A stretch of 64,000 nt of DNA from Bacillus sp. A301a_S52. GTDB lineage: Bacteria; Bacillota; Bacilli; Bacillales; Salisediminibacteriaceae. The notes under the pieces were generated by a model. The model was not told where the DNA came from, ran no database searches, and saw only the letters and a program-made list of their open reading frames with translations. This document shows, piece after piece, positions 1 through 9,403 of this stretch. The translations under genes and the position numbers were made by a program. Location of the stretch: positions 624,001-688,000 of the forward strand of contig JABXYP010000001.1 in the NCBI GenBank assembly GCA_024701455.1, in the 5' to 3' direction. How positions within the stretch are numbered: the first letter of the stretch is position 1; the number at the start of each line of letters is the position of its first letter.

Positions 1-373
1 TCAAGGGTTAAAAGGTTTTTACCTTTCTCTCAGCACATATTTATGGGCACCCCTAGTAGTTCATCTGTGTGTCTTAGATTGTATCAAACGTCTCTTAAAA
101 GTCAATAAGAAGTGAAAGTTTAACACTATTAAACCATCGGGCAAATTGGCATTATAAGCTGAGTAACGAGCTATCTAGACATGCGGAAATGGTCATCTTT
201 AAAAAATAAGTTCGTGTGTTATGAAAGAAAACAAGATAAAATACGAAGTGTAGAAGAGAAATTTAGCGGGAAAGAGAGTCTGATAAGCCACATTATACAG
301 TGTGACTTCACAACAAAGAATAAGTCATTAAGAATAAAAGGTAATTATCATAAACTGATAGGAGGGTTCGAGA
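1..373. other. Left-edge intergenic stretch
   Basis: No gene is supported here. An open frame from 181 overlaps the next gene, has no ribosome-binding site before its ATG and encodes a lysine-rich stretch with no recognisable domain. The short inverted motif near 11-28 (AAAGG, run of T, CCTTT) could be the end of an upstream transcript, but this is weak. Confidence 0.4.
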
Positions 374-853
374 ATGAAAATAAGAGGTATGCGTGAAAGG
401 TTGATTATCGGTTTAGAGTGGTCAGGGACATTTGAGGAAGCGGCTGAAGGGAAGATACACCCAGTTATCACTGAAGCTAAAGAACGAATAGAAGATATCA
501 AAGGGAAAGTAAATCCTCATGAATTTATCGGAGTGTCTACCCATGACAGGAGAGATGGCTTTACGTACATCGGCGGTTGGGAAGTGGATAATGGAACTGA
601 TGTCCCTCGTGGCATGGCATATCGGATTATTCCTGAAGGTGATTATCTTATTTATAAACATCGAAAAGATAAAGATATTAGTGAGACCTATAAGGAAATT
701 AAACAAGAGTTAATAGAAAGAGGTCTGACGCCATTGAAGCCTGAGGACATAGACGCTTTTGATGACATTCCCCTTAAGATCGAGCTTCATAACGCCGAAA
801 AAATATTAGTGGACGAACCGGTATTTGAGATTCATATCCCGGTTGCCAGATAA
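374..853 (+). CDS. GyrI-like / effector-binding domain protein
   Basis: A 159-residue soluble protein that looks like a stand-alone GyrI-like (AraC-type effector-binding) domain. The middle holds GVSTHDRRDGFTYIGG and a later GDYLIYKH strand, in the order usual for this fold, which binds small hydrophobic or cationic ligands. No helix-turn-helix is present, so it is not a full transcription factor. The ATG at 374 is preceded by GGAGGG at 361-366. A strong hairpin with a T run follows at 861-896, so it is probably a single-gene unit. Physiological ligand and role cannot be read from the sequence; the family assignment is from motif pattern only. Confidence 0.7.
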   Translation: MKIRGMRERLIIGLEWSGTFEEAAEGKIHPVITEAKERIEDIKGKVNPHEFIGVSTHDRRDGFTYIGGWEVDNGTDVPRGMAYRIIPEGDYLIYKHRKDKDISETYKEIKQELIERGLTPLKPEDIDAFDDIPLKIELHNAEKILVDEPVFEIHIPVAR

Positions 854-860
854 AATTTGT

Positions 861-896
861 AAAACTAGGAGGTGGCTAAGCAATCTCCTAGTTTTT
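861..896 (+). terminator. Intrinsic terminator after the GyrI-like gene
   Basis: AAAACTAGGAG pairs with CTCCTAGTTTT across a 14-base loop and is followed by a T run. Confidence 0.8.
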
Positions 897-902
897 ATCA
901 CA

Positions 903-952
903 CGCTAATGTCCTAATTCACTCAACTCCCACTGATTGAAAGTGCGTTTTAT
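903..952 (+). repeat. Partial copy of the intergenic hairpin repeat (tail only)
   Basis: CGCTAATGTCCTAATTCACT and, further on, ACTGATTGAAAGTGCG then TTTTAT match the 3' part of the family seen in full at 30697-30910, 40103-40253 and 43214-43320. The 5' hairpin arm is missing. From 953 to about 1310 I see no gene or clear signal. Confidence 0.65.
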
Positions 953-1311
953 ATTATACTTGTTTTTAAAAATGAGCGAGTGAAAGACAGTGAATCTCAG
1001 AGAATCAGTCAGGTGCGAAGTGGCAATAATGTTATAGGTTTTCATCGGACTGTTTAGCTGAAGGTAAGTCCTCTCGAAAAGTGTCTGTCTATAGCAAATG
1101 AGCACTGATTTGGCCGTATTTCATATGAAGATAATAAATTGAGTCGTCCCTGGTAACGTTAGTCTTACTTTTGGCTACTTGTTTATGGGTGAACCTTTTA
1201 ACCGTTATGAGAAATTAAGCGTTTACGTGCTTCAATAGAAAAATTGGAACGGGATGAAAAAAGAGTCGATTTGTGTAGGAAATCATTGACGGATATTTTT
1301 TTGAAAAAGAG

Positions 1312-1340
1312 TTGCATATTTTCTGAAATTTCGGTACAAT
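1312..1340 (+). promoter_or_regulatory. Sigma-A-type promoter of the methionine operon
   Basis: TTGCAT (1312-1317) and TACAAT (1335-1340) are separated by 17 bases and lie about 50 bases upstream of the S-box aptamer, where a leader promoter is expected. Confidence 0.7.
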
Positions 1341-1392
1341 TGGGAACAATTAGATTTTAGATTGGGAAATAAATGAATATAATGGAACGTTC

Positions 1393-1558
1393 TTATCACG
1401 AGAGGTGGAGGGAAAGGCCCTACGAAACCTCAGCAACCAGCCGGCTTTAAGCGGTCAGGTGCTAATTCCTGCAAGAAGAAAACTTGCAAAGATAAGGAGA
1501 GGACTCAATTGCCATGTTATTAAGCAACCTTCTTCTTATTTTTGAAGAAGGTTTTTTT
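1393..1558 (+). promoter_or_regulatory. S-box (SAM-I) riboswitch with terminator
   Basis: The aptamer shows the family's conserved blocks: TTATCACGAGAGGTGGAGGG at 1393-1412, the CCTACGAAACCTCAGCAACC block, and a later AAGGTGCTAATTCCTGC-like P3/P4 region with AGATAAGGAGAGG closing P1. A terminator hairpin (AACCTTCTTC with GAAGAAGGTT plus T run, 1526-1558) follows. In this family SAM binding favours the terminator, so the four genes downstream should be repressed when SAM is plentiful. Confidence 0.97.
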
Positions 1559-1647
1559 GTCGTTGCGGGTCTCTTCTCTAAATGCTCATAAATATGGATA
1601 GGAACAAAGGTATGCAAGAACGTTACTAAAGGAGGGGTTGACGTTAA

Positions 1648-2781
1648 ATGAGTAAAGACACTAACGAGTTAGAAACAAAGATTGTGCAAATCGGAAACCG
1701 CAGTGAGTCAACAACTGGAACGGTTAGTGTTCCTATTTATTGTTCCACGGCATACAGACATGAAGGGATTGGGCAATCGACTGGTTATGATTATTCGAGA
1801 TCAGGAAATCCCACGAGAGAAGTACTGGAAGAGGCGATCGCGTCATTAGAAGGTGGTGATCAAGGGTTTGCCTGTTCTTCTGGAATGGCCGCTATTCAAG
1901 TTGTCCTATCACTTTTTAATAGTGGTGATGATATTTTAGCAACGAGTGATTTATATGGGGGAACTTACCGTTTATTTGAAGAGTGCTGGCGGCGTTGGGG
2001 AGTCACATTTCAATATGGTGATGTAACAGATATTGAGTTTTTTAAACAACATATAAAGCCCACAACAAAAGCTCTTTTTATTGAAACTCCCACTAATCCG
2101 TTAATGTACGAAGCTAATTTGGCTGCTTTCAGCCAAATTGCCAAAGAACACGATTTGCTATTAATTGTAGACAATACGTTTTACACACCGTTTTTGCAGA
2201 AGCCCATACTAGAAGGGGCAGATATTGTCATTCATAGTGCCTCTAAGTATTTATCAGGACATAATGATGTGATAGCAGGCCTTATCGTCTCTAAAGGTGA
2301 AGCCTTGTCAGAACGGCTATATTATATTTTTAACAGCATGGGTCCGATCTTATCACCGCTTGATTCTTGGCTTGTGATTAGGGGAATGAAAACCCTTGCC
2401 TTACGAATGGAAAAACATGAAGCGAATGGAAAGAAACTAGCTGACTTTTTACAGGGGCATCCTGCTGTACTTAATGTGAATTATCCGGGGAGAGGGGGAA
2501 TGCTCTCTTTTCGAGTGAAAGATGAGAAGTGGGTCAATCCTTTTCTACAGAGTTTAAAACTAATAACATTTGCTGAAAGTCTTGGAGGAGTAGAGAGCTT
2601 AATGACGTATCCAGCGACGCAAACCCATGCAGACGTCCCTGAAGAAGTCAGAAATGAGTTAGGCGTATGTAACAGACTGTTACGCTTTTCCGTTGGCATT
2701 GAGTCGGCAGATGATTTACGGCAAGATATTGATCAAGCACTTGCTGCGGCGGTCAAAAAGGAGGAGGAGAGACATGCCTGA
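1648..2781 (+). CDS. metI: Cystathionine gamma-synthase / O-acetylhomoserine thiolyase
   Basis: A 377-residue Cys/Met-metabolism PLP enzyme of the MetI type, which joins an activated homoserine to cysteine (or sulfide) in methionine synthesis. The PLP lysine is K200 in HSASKYLSGH; the DYSRSGNPTR and SSGMAAI motifs of the family are also present. The start has AAAGGAGGGG at 1629-1638. It is the first gene after the S-box and overlaps metC by 8 bases, so the two are translationally coupled, as metI-metC are in other Bacillus. Choice between cystathionine synthase and thiolyase activity cannot be made from sequence; members often do both. Confidence 0.93.
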   Translation: MSKDTNELETKIVQIGNRSESTTGTVSVPIYCSTAYRHEGIGQSTGYDYSRSGNPTREVLEEAIASLEGGDQGFACSSGMAAIQVVLSLFNSGDDILATSDLYGGTYRLFEECWRRWGVTFQYGDVTDIEFFKQHIKPTTKALFIETPTNPLMYEANLAAFSQIAKEHDLLLIVDNTFYTPFLQKPILEGADIVIHSASKYLSGHNDVIAGLIVSKGEALSERLYYIFNSMGPILSPLDSWLVIRGMKTLALRMEKHEANGKKLADFLQGHPAVLNVNYPGRGGMLSFRVKDEKWVNPFLQSLKLITFAESLGGVESLMTYPATQTHADVPEEVRNELGVCNRLLRFSVGIESADDLRQDIDQALAAAVKKEEERHA

Positions 2782-3973
2782 AGCACGCCATTCATTAAGT
2801 ATTCAAACGCGTCTTTTACATCATTCTCATAAAACCGATGCCTCAACTGGAGCGGTTAGTATACCGATACAGCCAGCATCAACTTTTCATCAGAAAAGTG
2901 TGGATCACTTCGGTACGTTTGATTACGCGCGATCAGGAAATCCCACAAGGCAAGCATTGGAAGAAACCTTTGCAGAGCTTGAAAATGGGACGCGAGCATT
3001 TGCATTTGCTTCAGGGATGGCGGCGATTTCGTCCACTTTTATGATGCTCTCTGCTGGTGACCACCTTGTGATTACTGAAGATGTCTATGGAGGAACATAT
3101 CGGTTCACAACAGAAATTCTCCCCCGTCACGGTATTGAGTATACGTTTGTGGATATGACCAATATTGAAGAAGTAAAAAAAGCAATACGGCCAAACACAG
3201 CCATGATTTATATGGAAACACCATCTAATCCTACGATGAAAATCACGCCAATTCGAGAGATTGTCACATTGGCAAAAAATCATGAATGTCTTACCGTGCT
3301 AGACAATACGTTTATGACCCCAGTATTGCAGCGCCCATTAGATTTAGGGGTGAATGTGGTCGTGCACAGTGCTACGAAGTTTATCGGTGGGCATAGTGAT
3401 GTGGTGGCGGGAATAGCAGTCGTAAAAGATAGTGAGTTAGCGAACCAGTTAAAATTTTTACAAAACAGCTTTGGGGCCATTCTCGGACCGAATGATTGCT
3501 GGCTCATTATGCGAGGTCTAAAAACAATGCACGCCCGTATGACGTTATCCTCTGCTACTGCCCATGACATAGCTGTTTGGTTAAACGATCATCCAACTGT
3601 TAAACACGTCTACTATCCAGGGCTTGAGAACCATCCTGGTTATGAGTTAAACAACTCTCAAGCAGAAGGAGCAGGGGCAGTGCTCTCGTTTGAGCTTATT
3701 GATCGGGACGCTGTCAAGGCTGTAGTTGAAGCTATGACGATACCCGTTTTTGCAGTAAGTCTCGGCGCTGTGGAATCTATTTTATCGTATCCCGCTAAAA
3801 TGTCGCACGAAGCCATGCCTGCCTATGAACGGGAGAAACGAGGTATTACAGATGGTCTACTTCGTTTATCTGTTGGGCTAGAAAATAAAGATGATTTAAT
3901 AGCAGATTTTGAGCAGGCTTTTCAGAAAATCTCGACAAAGGGAGAAAAACAAGTACCATCATTAAAAAGGTAG
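2774..3973 (+). CDS. metC: Cystathionine beta-lyase
   Basis: A 399-residue PLP enzyme of the same superfamily as the gene before it. MetC cleaves cystathionine to homocysteine, pyruvate and ammonia. K202 in HSATKFIGGHSD is the PLP lysine, and DYARSGNPTR lies near the N terminus. The frame is open further upstream, but I start at the ATG at 2774 because GGAGGAG (2761-2768) sits just before it and MPEARHSLSIQTRLLHH resembles family N termini. Assignment as MetC rather than a second MetB-type enzyme rests on gene order (metI-metC under an S-box). Confidence 0.9.
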   Translation: MPEARHSLSIQTRLLHHSHKTDASTGAVSIPIQPASTFHQKSVDHFGTFDYARSGNPTRQALEETFAELENGTRAFAFASGMAAISSTFMMLSAGDHLVITEDVYGGTYRFTTEILPRHGIEYTFVDMTNIEEVKKAIRPNTAMIYMETPSNPTMKITPIREIVTLAKNHECLTVLDNTFMTPVLQRPLDLGVNVVVHSATKFIGGHSDVVAGIAVVKDSELANQLKFLQNSFGAILGPNDCWLIMRGLKTMHARMTLSSATAHDIAVWLNDHPTVKHVYYPGLENHPGYELNNSQAEGAGAVLSFELIDRDAVKAVVEAMTIPVFAVSLGAVESILSYPAKMSHEAMPAYEREKRGITDGLLRLSVGLENKDDLIADFEQAFQKISTKGEKQVPSLKR

Positions 3974-4007
3974 ACCGACAACTGTTAGACAGGGGAGAGG
4001 AGTCGAG

Positions 4008-5882
4008 ATGGGACTATTAAATGATTTACAGCAGAAGATTTTGGTCGGTGACGGCGCAATGGGTACGTTCCTCTATCAGCAAGGTATTCATGGCTGCTTC
4101 GAACTATTAAATTATGATCGTCCAGAAAAAGTATTAAAAGTCCATCAGCAGTATATTGAAGCTGGAGCGGATATTATTCAAACGAATACGTATGCAGCGA
4201 ATCGATTAAAGCTAAGGCGTTATCAGCTGGAACATTTAGCAGAGGAAATTAATCTTAAAGCAGTCTCTATAGCTAGAGAGGCTGCTGATGATCATACGTA
4301 TGTTTTAGGAACAATCGGAGGTATTAGTAATGTCCACTTAACAGAGTTTGAAACAGAAGAGGTCCAAGCGAGCTTTAAAGAACAAGCTGATGTGCTGCTA
4401 ACAGCCGGTGTAGATGGCATATTGCTAGAAACGTTTTACAGTATTGATGAATTAAGCCTTATACTTCGTCATTTACGTCAACAGACAAAGGTGCCAATCA
4501 TAGCACAAGTGACACTTGGGGATATTGGTGTTCTGCAAGGAGGAATATCGTTAAAAGCGGCTATCGATAGACTTGGAGAAGAAGGGGCTGATGTGGTGGG
4601 CTTGAACTGTCGAATGGGCCCCCATCACATGCTGCGTTCATTGGAAGAGCTGCCTTTACCGCTAAAAACGCATTTATCAGTTTACCCGAATGCTAGTTTG
4701 CCAAATGTACGGGACGGCCGTTTTTTCTATCAATCTAACCCTCATTATTTTGGCAAGATGACGGAAGAATTGGTAGCGGAGGGAGCAAGGCTTATTGGTG
4801 GGTGCTGCGGGACCACACCCGACCATGTGAAGGCGATTAAGGCCACGGTCATTGGCAAAGGATTAATGCCGGTCACTAGTAAACCTATAAAGGAAAAAAG
4901 GGCGAATATCGTTAGCGTCACACCACCAAATGTGACTAATTCTCTCACTGACATCTCGCCTAAAAGCCATTCAGTCATTGTAGAGCTAGATCCTCCTAAA
5001 TCGCTGTCGCGGACAGAAGAATTCTTGAAAGGAACGAAAGCGTTAAAAGAGGCTGGTGTTGATGCCGTAACCCTCGCTGATAATTCTTTAGCCTCTGCCA
5101 GAATAGATAATCTATCATTAGGCGTGTTAATGAAGCAACAGACAAAGGCGAGGCCACTTTTACACTTAGCATGCCGTGATCGTAATCTTATTGGGCTGCA
5201 ATCCCATCTGCTTGGTTTGCATACACTGGGGATTCATGATGTATTAGCGATTACAGGTGATCCTGCTAAAGTGGGGGATTTTCCAGGGGCGTCTTCTGTT
5301 TACGATATGGCGTCACTAGACTTAATCAAATTTATTAAACAATTAAATGAAGGCATTTCTTTTTCAGGGAAAGACCTCGGTGAAAAAACAGTATTCACAG
5401 TAGCAGGGGCATTTAATGCAAATGCCCGTTATATTGAAAAGGAAGTCAAGCGACTAGAAAGAAAGATTACAGCGGGTGCTGACTATTTTATGAGCCAGCC
5501 AGTTTATAGTCTCAAACAGATAGAGACCGTCTATGAGGCGACGAAACATTTAACCGTTCCGATTTATATTGGTATCATGCCCCTAGTGAGTAGCCGAAAC
5601 GCTGAATTTTTGCATAATGAAGTACCTGGCATTATCTTATCTGATGATGTGAGAAAGCGTATGGCTGCTTGTGGCGATAGTAAATTAGACGGGGAAAAGG
5701 AAGGCCTTCGTTTAGCAAAAGAGCTCATTGACGAAGCAAAAACGTATTTTAACCATATTTATTTAATCACGCCTTTTTTACGTTATCAGATGACAGTAGA
5801 ATTAACACGTTACATTCGAAACATAAGTGAAGAAGAGTCATTGATTCAAGGACAAAATCAAACGCAACAGGTAAAGAGGTGA
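4008..5882 (+). CDS. yitJ: Bifunctional homocysteine S-methyltransferase / methylenetetrahydrofolate reductase
   Basis: A 624-residue fusion. The N-terminal half is a homocysteine S-methyltransferase domain with the three zinc cysteines C201 (GLNCRMG) and C266/C267 (GGCCGTTPD). The C-terminal half, from about residue 320, is a methylenetetrahydrofolate reductase (VELDPPKS, ITGDPAKVGDFPGA, FMSQPVYS). The same fusion is known as YitJ in Bacillus subtilis. It supplies methyl-tetrahydrofolate to the MetH encoded 4 bases downstream. GGGGAGAGGAG precedes the ATG at 4008. Whether the N-terminal half uses SAM, methylmethionine or another methyl donor is not visible. Confidence 0.93.
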   Translation: MGLLNDLQQKILVGDGAMGTFLYQQGIHGCFELLNYDRPEKVLKVHQQYIEAGADIIQTNTYAANRLKLRRYQLEHLAEEINLKAVSIAREAADDHTYVLGTIGGISNVHLTEFETEEVQASFKEQADVLLTAGVDGILLETFYSIDELSLILRHLRQQTKVPIIAQVTLGDIGVLQGGISLKAAIDRLGEEGADVVGLNCRMGPHHMLRSLEELPLPLKTHLSVYPNASLPNVRDGRFFYQSNPHYFGKMTEELVAEGARLIGGCCGTTPDHVKAIKATVIGKGLMPVTSKPIKEKRANIVSVTPPNVTNSLTDISPKSHSVIVELDPPKSLSRTEEFLKGTKALKEAGVDAVTLADNSLASARIDNLSLGVLMKQQTKARPLLHLACRDRNLIGLQSHLLGLHTLGIHDVLAITGDPAKVGDFPGASSVYDMASLDLIKFIKQLNEGISFSGKDLGEKTVFTVAGAFNANARYIEKEVKRLERKITAGADYFMSQPVYSLKQIETVYEATKHLTVPIYIGIMPLVSSRNAEFLHNEVPGIILSDDVRKRMAACGDSKLDGEKEGLRLAKELIDEAKTYFNHIYLITPFLRYQMTVELTRYIRNISEEESLIQGQNQTQQVKR

Positions 5883-5886
5883 ACAG

Positions 5887-8800
5887 ATGACAAAAGCTGG
5901 TTTTGAACACGCATTAAAGCAAAGGATTTTAGTGTTAGATGGGGCGATGGGAACGATGCTTCAAAATGCTGATTTAACGGCAGAGGACTTCGGTGGGGAA
6001 GAGTTTGAAGGTTGTAATGAGTACTTAAATATCACTGCCCCTCATGTGATTAGTCATATCTATAGCGCTTATTTAGAGGCTGGTGCGGACATTATTGAAA
6101 CGAATACATTTGGCGCAACAAGTCTTGTATTGGCAGATTATGACCTTCAGGCATTAGCCTATGAGTTGAATAAAAAAGCAGCCGAATTAGCTGTAAAGGA
6201 AGCACAACAGTTTTCCACAGACGATAAACCGCGATTTGTCGCCGGTGCCATGGGCCCTACAACAAAATCTTTATCTGTTACAGGAGGCACGAGCTTTACT
6301 GAGCTAACGAGTACTTATCGTGAACAAGTTGAAGGTTTGCTAGATGGGGGAGTGGATATTCTACTTTTAGAGACAAGCCAAGATATGCGTAATGTGAAGG
6401 CAGCTTACGTGGCGATTGAACAAGCATTTGAAAAGCGAAATAACTACCTTCCCATAATGGTATCTGGCACGATTGAGCCTATGGGGACAACATTGGCAGG
6501 TCAAACGATCGATGCTTTTTATATATCATTGGCCCATATGAAGCCAACTGTCGTCGGGCTTAACTGTGCTACAGGTCCGGAATTTATGCAAGATCATCTC
6601 AGGACGTTATCTGAAATCGCCCCTTCGTACGTTCATTGTTATCCAAACGCCGGATTACCTGATGAAGAAGGTCATTACCATGAATCACCAAAGTCATTAA
6701 CGAAAAAGTTGATAGATTTTGCCGAAAAGGGGTGGTTAAATATCGTCGGAGGTTGTTGTGGTACTACACCTGATCATATTCGTGAAATGGCTGAAGCGGT
6801 AAAAGGGTATGAACCGAGACGTCTACCAGACAATGCCCGGCACAAAGTGTCAGGCATTGAACCACTCATATACGACACGGATATGCGCCCTTTACTCGTT
6901 GGAGAAAGGACGAATGTCATTGGCTCTAGAAAATTCAAACGACTTATTGCAGAAGAAAAGTTTGAAGAAGCGTCTGAAATTGCCCGGGCACAAGTGAAGC
7001 GTGGAGCACATGTTATTGATATCTGTTTAGCTGATCCTGATCGTCATGAACTGGCAGATATGGAGAACTTTCTTCATCATGTGATTAACAAAGTAAAAGT
7101 CCCTCTCATGTTAGATTCAACGGATACATCGGTTATTGAGAAGGCCCTTACTTATTCACAAGGGAAGGCAATTATTAATTCAATTAACTTAGAAGACGGT
7201 GAAGAAGAATTTAAAAAAGTAGCAGAACTTATTCACCGATTTGGCGCAGCGGTCGTCGTCGGGACGATAGATGAAGAAGGAATGGGCGTGAGTGTTGAGC
7301 GAAAAGTAGCGATTGCGGAGCGATCGTTCAATTTATTAGTCAATGGTTATGGTATATCTCCACAAGATATTATTTTTGATCCCCTTGTCTTTCCAGTTGG
7401 GACAGGCGATGAGCAGTACATTGGTTCAGCTGAAGCAACCGTTGAAGGCATACGGAAAATTAAGGAGCTATTTCCTCAATGCTTAACAATATTAGGTGTA
7501 AGCAATGTATCATTCGGGTTGCCACCTCTAGGTCGTGAAGTGTTAAATGCGGCATTTATGTATCATTGCACAAAAGCTGGATTAGATTACGCGATTGTCA
7601 ACACAGAAAAACTGGAGAGGTACGGCTCGATTTCAGAAGAGGAACGTCAGTTAGCTGATGACTTGTTATTCCGTACAAATGACAAGTCATTAGCAACCTT
7701 TACCGATTTTTATCGGAAGAAAAAACCGCGAAAGGCGACTTCAGTGAAAAAGCTACCGTTGAAAGAGCGGTTGGCTGGCTACATTATTGAGGGTTCAAAA
7801 GAAGGTTTGACTGACGATTTAGCTGAGGCGCTTAAAACATATAGTAACCCGCTTGCAATTATTAACGGCCCATTAATGGATGGAATGGATGAAGTGGGGA
7901 AACTATTTAACAACAATGAGTTAATCGTAGCTGAAGTGCTTCAAAGTGCTGAAGCGATGAAAGCGGCGGTGGCATATCTTGAGCCGTACATGGAAAAGAA
8001 GGCTGATGACCGCGGGAAAGGGAAAATCTTGCTTGCCACAGTTAAAGGCGATGTCCATGATATAGGAAAAAACTTAGTGGAAATCATTTTGCAAAATAAC
8101 GGATTCAGCATTGTTAATCTCGGTATTAAAGTTCCGCCGAATGACATTATCGATGCGGTAGAGCGGGAGAAACCGGATGCAATCGGCTTATCAGGTTTAT
8201 TAGTAAAATCAACACAACAGATGGTGTTAACTGCTAATGATTTACGGGAAAGAGGAATCTCCATTCCTATTTTAGTAGGTGGGGCAGCTCTCACGAGGCG
8301 ATTTACAGAGAATAAAATTTCAAAACAATATGAAGGGCTTGTGCTCTATGCAAAAGATGCTATGACAGGCCTGGAATTAGCGAATAAATTAGCACGGCCT
8401 CAGGACAAAGAGGAGCTGATAACCCTCCATCAAAAGCGCCAGCGAGAAATTAAAGAACAAGAATTACATGGAGATACAGGCAAAGCACAGGTTGTTTCTG
8501 TTAAAACAAAGGCAGTTAAACGATCGTCATTAACGAGTAACTCTCCTGTCTTTATACCAGAAGATCTGTCATTGCATGTACTAAGAAATTTTCGCCTGTC
8601 CCACTTAATACCTTATATTAATATGCAGACATTGTTAGGACAGCACTTAGGTATTCAAGGGAATATTGCTCGTAATTGTGAACGAGGGGATCAGAAAACA
8701 CTTGAATTAAAAGAAAAAGTTACGAGATTTCTGTACAAAGCAGAACAGGAAAAACTATTACAAGCGAACGGCATGTATCGTTTTTACCCTGCACAGGCGG

Positions 8801-9342
8801 ACGGAGACAGTGTCTTGATCTTTGACCGCGACGATCATACGCGCGTGTTGGAACGCTTTGATTTTCCAAGACAGTCGAAATCACCTTATCTATGTTTAGC
8901 AGATTTTCTTAGGGATAAAGAAGATGGGGAAATGGATTATGTCGGGTTTTTAACAGTAACAGCAGGAAGTGGTGTGAGAGAGATAGCCGAAAAAGCGAAA
9001 CATGAAGGGGATTACTTGTACAGCCATCTCGTTCAAGCGGTGGCGTTAGAAGTGGCTGAAGCATTTGCTGAGAGGATTCATCAGCTTATGCGCGATAAAT
9101 GGGGGTTTCCTGATTCTGCTGATTTTACGATGAAAGAGCGGTTTTCCGCTCGTTACCAAGGGGTTCGAGTCTCCTTTGGCTATCCAGCTTGTCCAAACTT
9201 AGAGGATCAAGCTAAACTCTTCAAGCTGTTAGAACCGTCCAAAATCGGAGTTCAACTAACAGAAGAGTATATGATGGAGCCAGAAGCTAGTGTATCTGCC
9301 ATGGTATTTGCCCATCCCGCTGGTAGATATTTTAGCGTTTAA
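5887..9342 (+). CDS. metH: Cobalamin-dependent methionine synthase
   Basis: A full-length 1151-residue MetH that methylates homocysteine from methyl-tetrahydrofolate through methylcobalamin. Domains in order: homocysteine-binding barrel with zinc ligands C227, C290 and C291; pterin-binding domain (about 340-600); B12 cap and B12-binding domains with the DVHDIGKN signature, cobalt-ligand histidine H724, and GLSGLLVKST; and a C-terminal SAM-binding reactivation domain (about 870-1151, VSFGYPACPN). It lies 4 bases after yitJ, with AAGAGGTG before the ATG. A terminator closes the operon. No metE is in the window, so methionine synthesis here depends on B12 unless metE lies elsewhere. Confidence 0.97.
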   Translation: MTKAGFEHALKQRILVLDGAMGTMLQNADLTAEDFGGEEFEGCNEYLNITAPHVISHIYSAYLEAGADIIETNTFGATSLVLADYDLQALAYELNKKAAELAVKEAQQFSTDDKPRFVAGAMGPTTKSLSVTGGTSFTELTSTYREQVEGLLDGGVDILLLETSQDMRNVKAAYVAIEQAFEKRNNYLPIMVSGTIEPMGTTLAGQTIDAFYISLAHMKPTVVGLNCATGPEFMQDHLRTLSEIAPSYVHCYPNAGLPDEEGHYHESPKSLTKKLIDFAEKGWLNIVGGCCGTTPDHIREMAEAVKGYEPRRLPDNARHKVSGIEPLIYDTDMRPLLVGERTNVIGSRKFKRLIAEEKFEEASEIARAQVKRGAHVIDICLADPDRHELADMENFLHHVINKVKVPLMLDSTDTSVIEKALTYSQGKAIINSINLEDGEEEFKKVAELIHRFGAAVVVGTIDEEGMGVSVERKVAIAERSFNLLVNGYGISPQDIIFDPLVFPVGTGDEQYIGSAEATVEGIRKIKELFPQCLTILGVSNVSFGLPPLGREVLNAAFMYHCTKAGLDYAIVNTEKLERYGSISEEERQLADDLLFRTNDKSLATFTDFYRKKKPRKATSVKKLPLKERLAGYIIEGSKEGLTDDLAEALKTYSNPLAIINGPLMDGMDEVGKLFNNNELIVAEVLQSAEAMKAAVAYLEPYMEKKADDRGKGKILLATVKGDVHDIGKNLVEIILQNNGFSIVNLGIKVPPNDIIDAVEREKPDAIGLSGLLVKSTQQMVLTANDLRERGISIPILVGGAALTRRFTENKISKQYEGLVLYAKDAMTGLELANKLARPQDKEELITLHQKRQREIKEQELHGDTGKAQVVSVKTKAVKRSSLTSNSPVFIPEDLSLHVLRNFRLSHLIPYINMQTLLGQHLGIQGNIARNCERGDQKTLELKEKVTRFLYKAEQEKLLQANGMYRFYPAQADGDSVLIFDRDDHTRVLERFDFPRQSKSPYLCLADFLRDKEDGEMDYVGFLTVTAGSGVREIAEKAKHEGDYLYSHLVQAVALEVAEAFAERIHQLMRDKWGFPDSADFTMKERFSARYQGVRVSFGYPACPNLEDQAKLFKLLEPSKIGVQLTEEYMMEPEASVSAMVFAHPAGRYFSV

Positions 9343-9355
9343 ATAATGGGAGATT

Positions 9356-9402
9356 AGACGCTGTCGTTATAAATAAACATTTATGACGACAACGTCTTTT
9401 TC
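9356..9402 (+). terminator. Terminator of the methionine operon
   Basis: AGACGCTGTCGTTATAAAT pairs with ATTTATGACGACAACGTCT, followed by TTTTT. Confidence 0.8.
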
Positions 9403-9403
9403 A

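Noticed and set aside
181..396. 71-codon open frame at the left edge
   Set aside because: No ribosome-binding site, overlaps the start of the well-supported gene at 374, and no recognisable domain.
1195..1310. Possible decayed gene (fragments NRYEKL and ASIEKLERDEKRVD in different frames)
   Set aside because: Short, in two frames, and I recognise no family; too weak to call a pseudogene.
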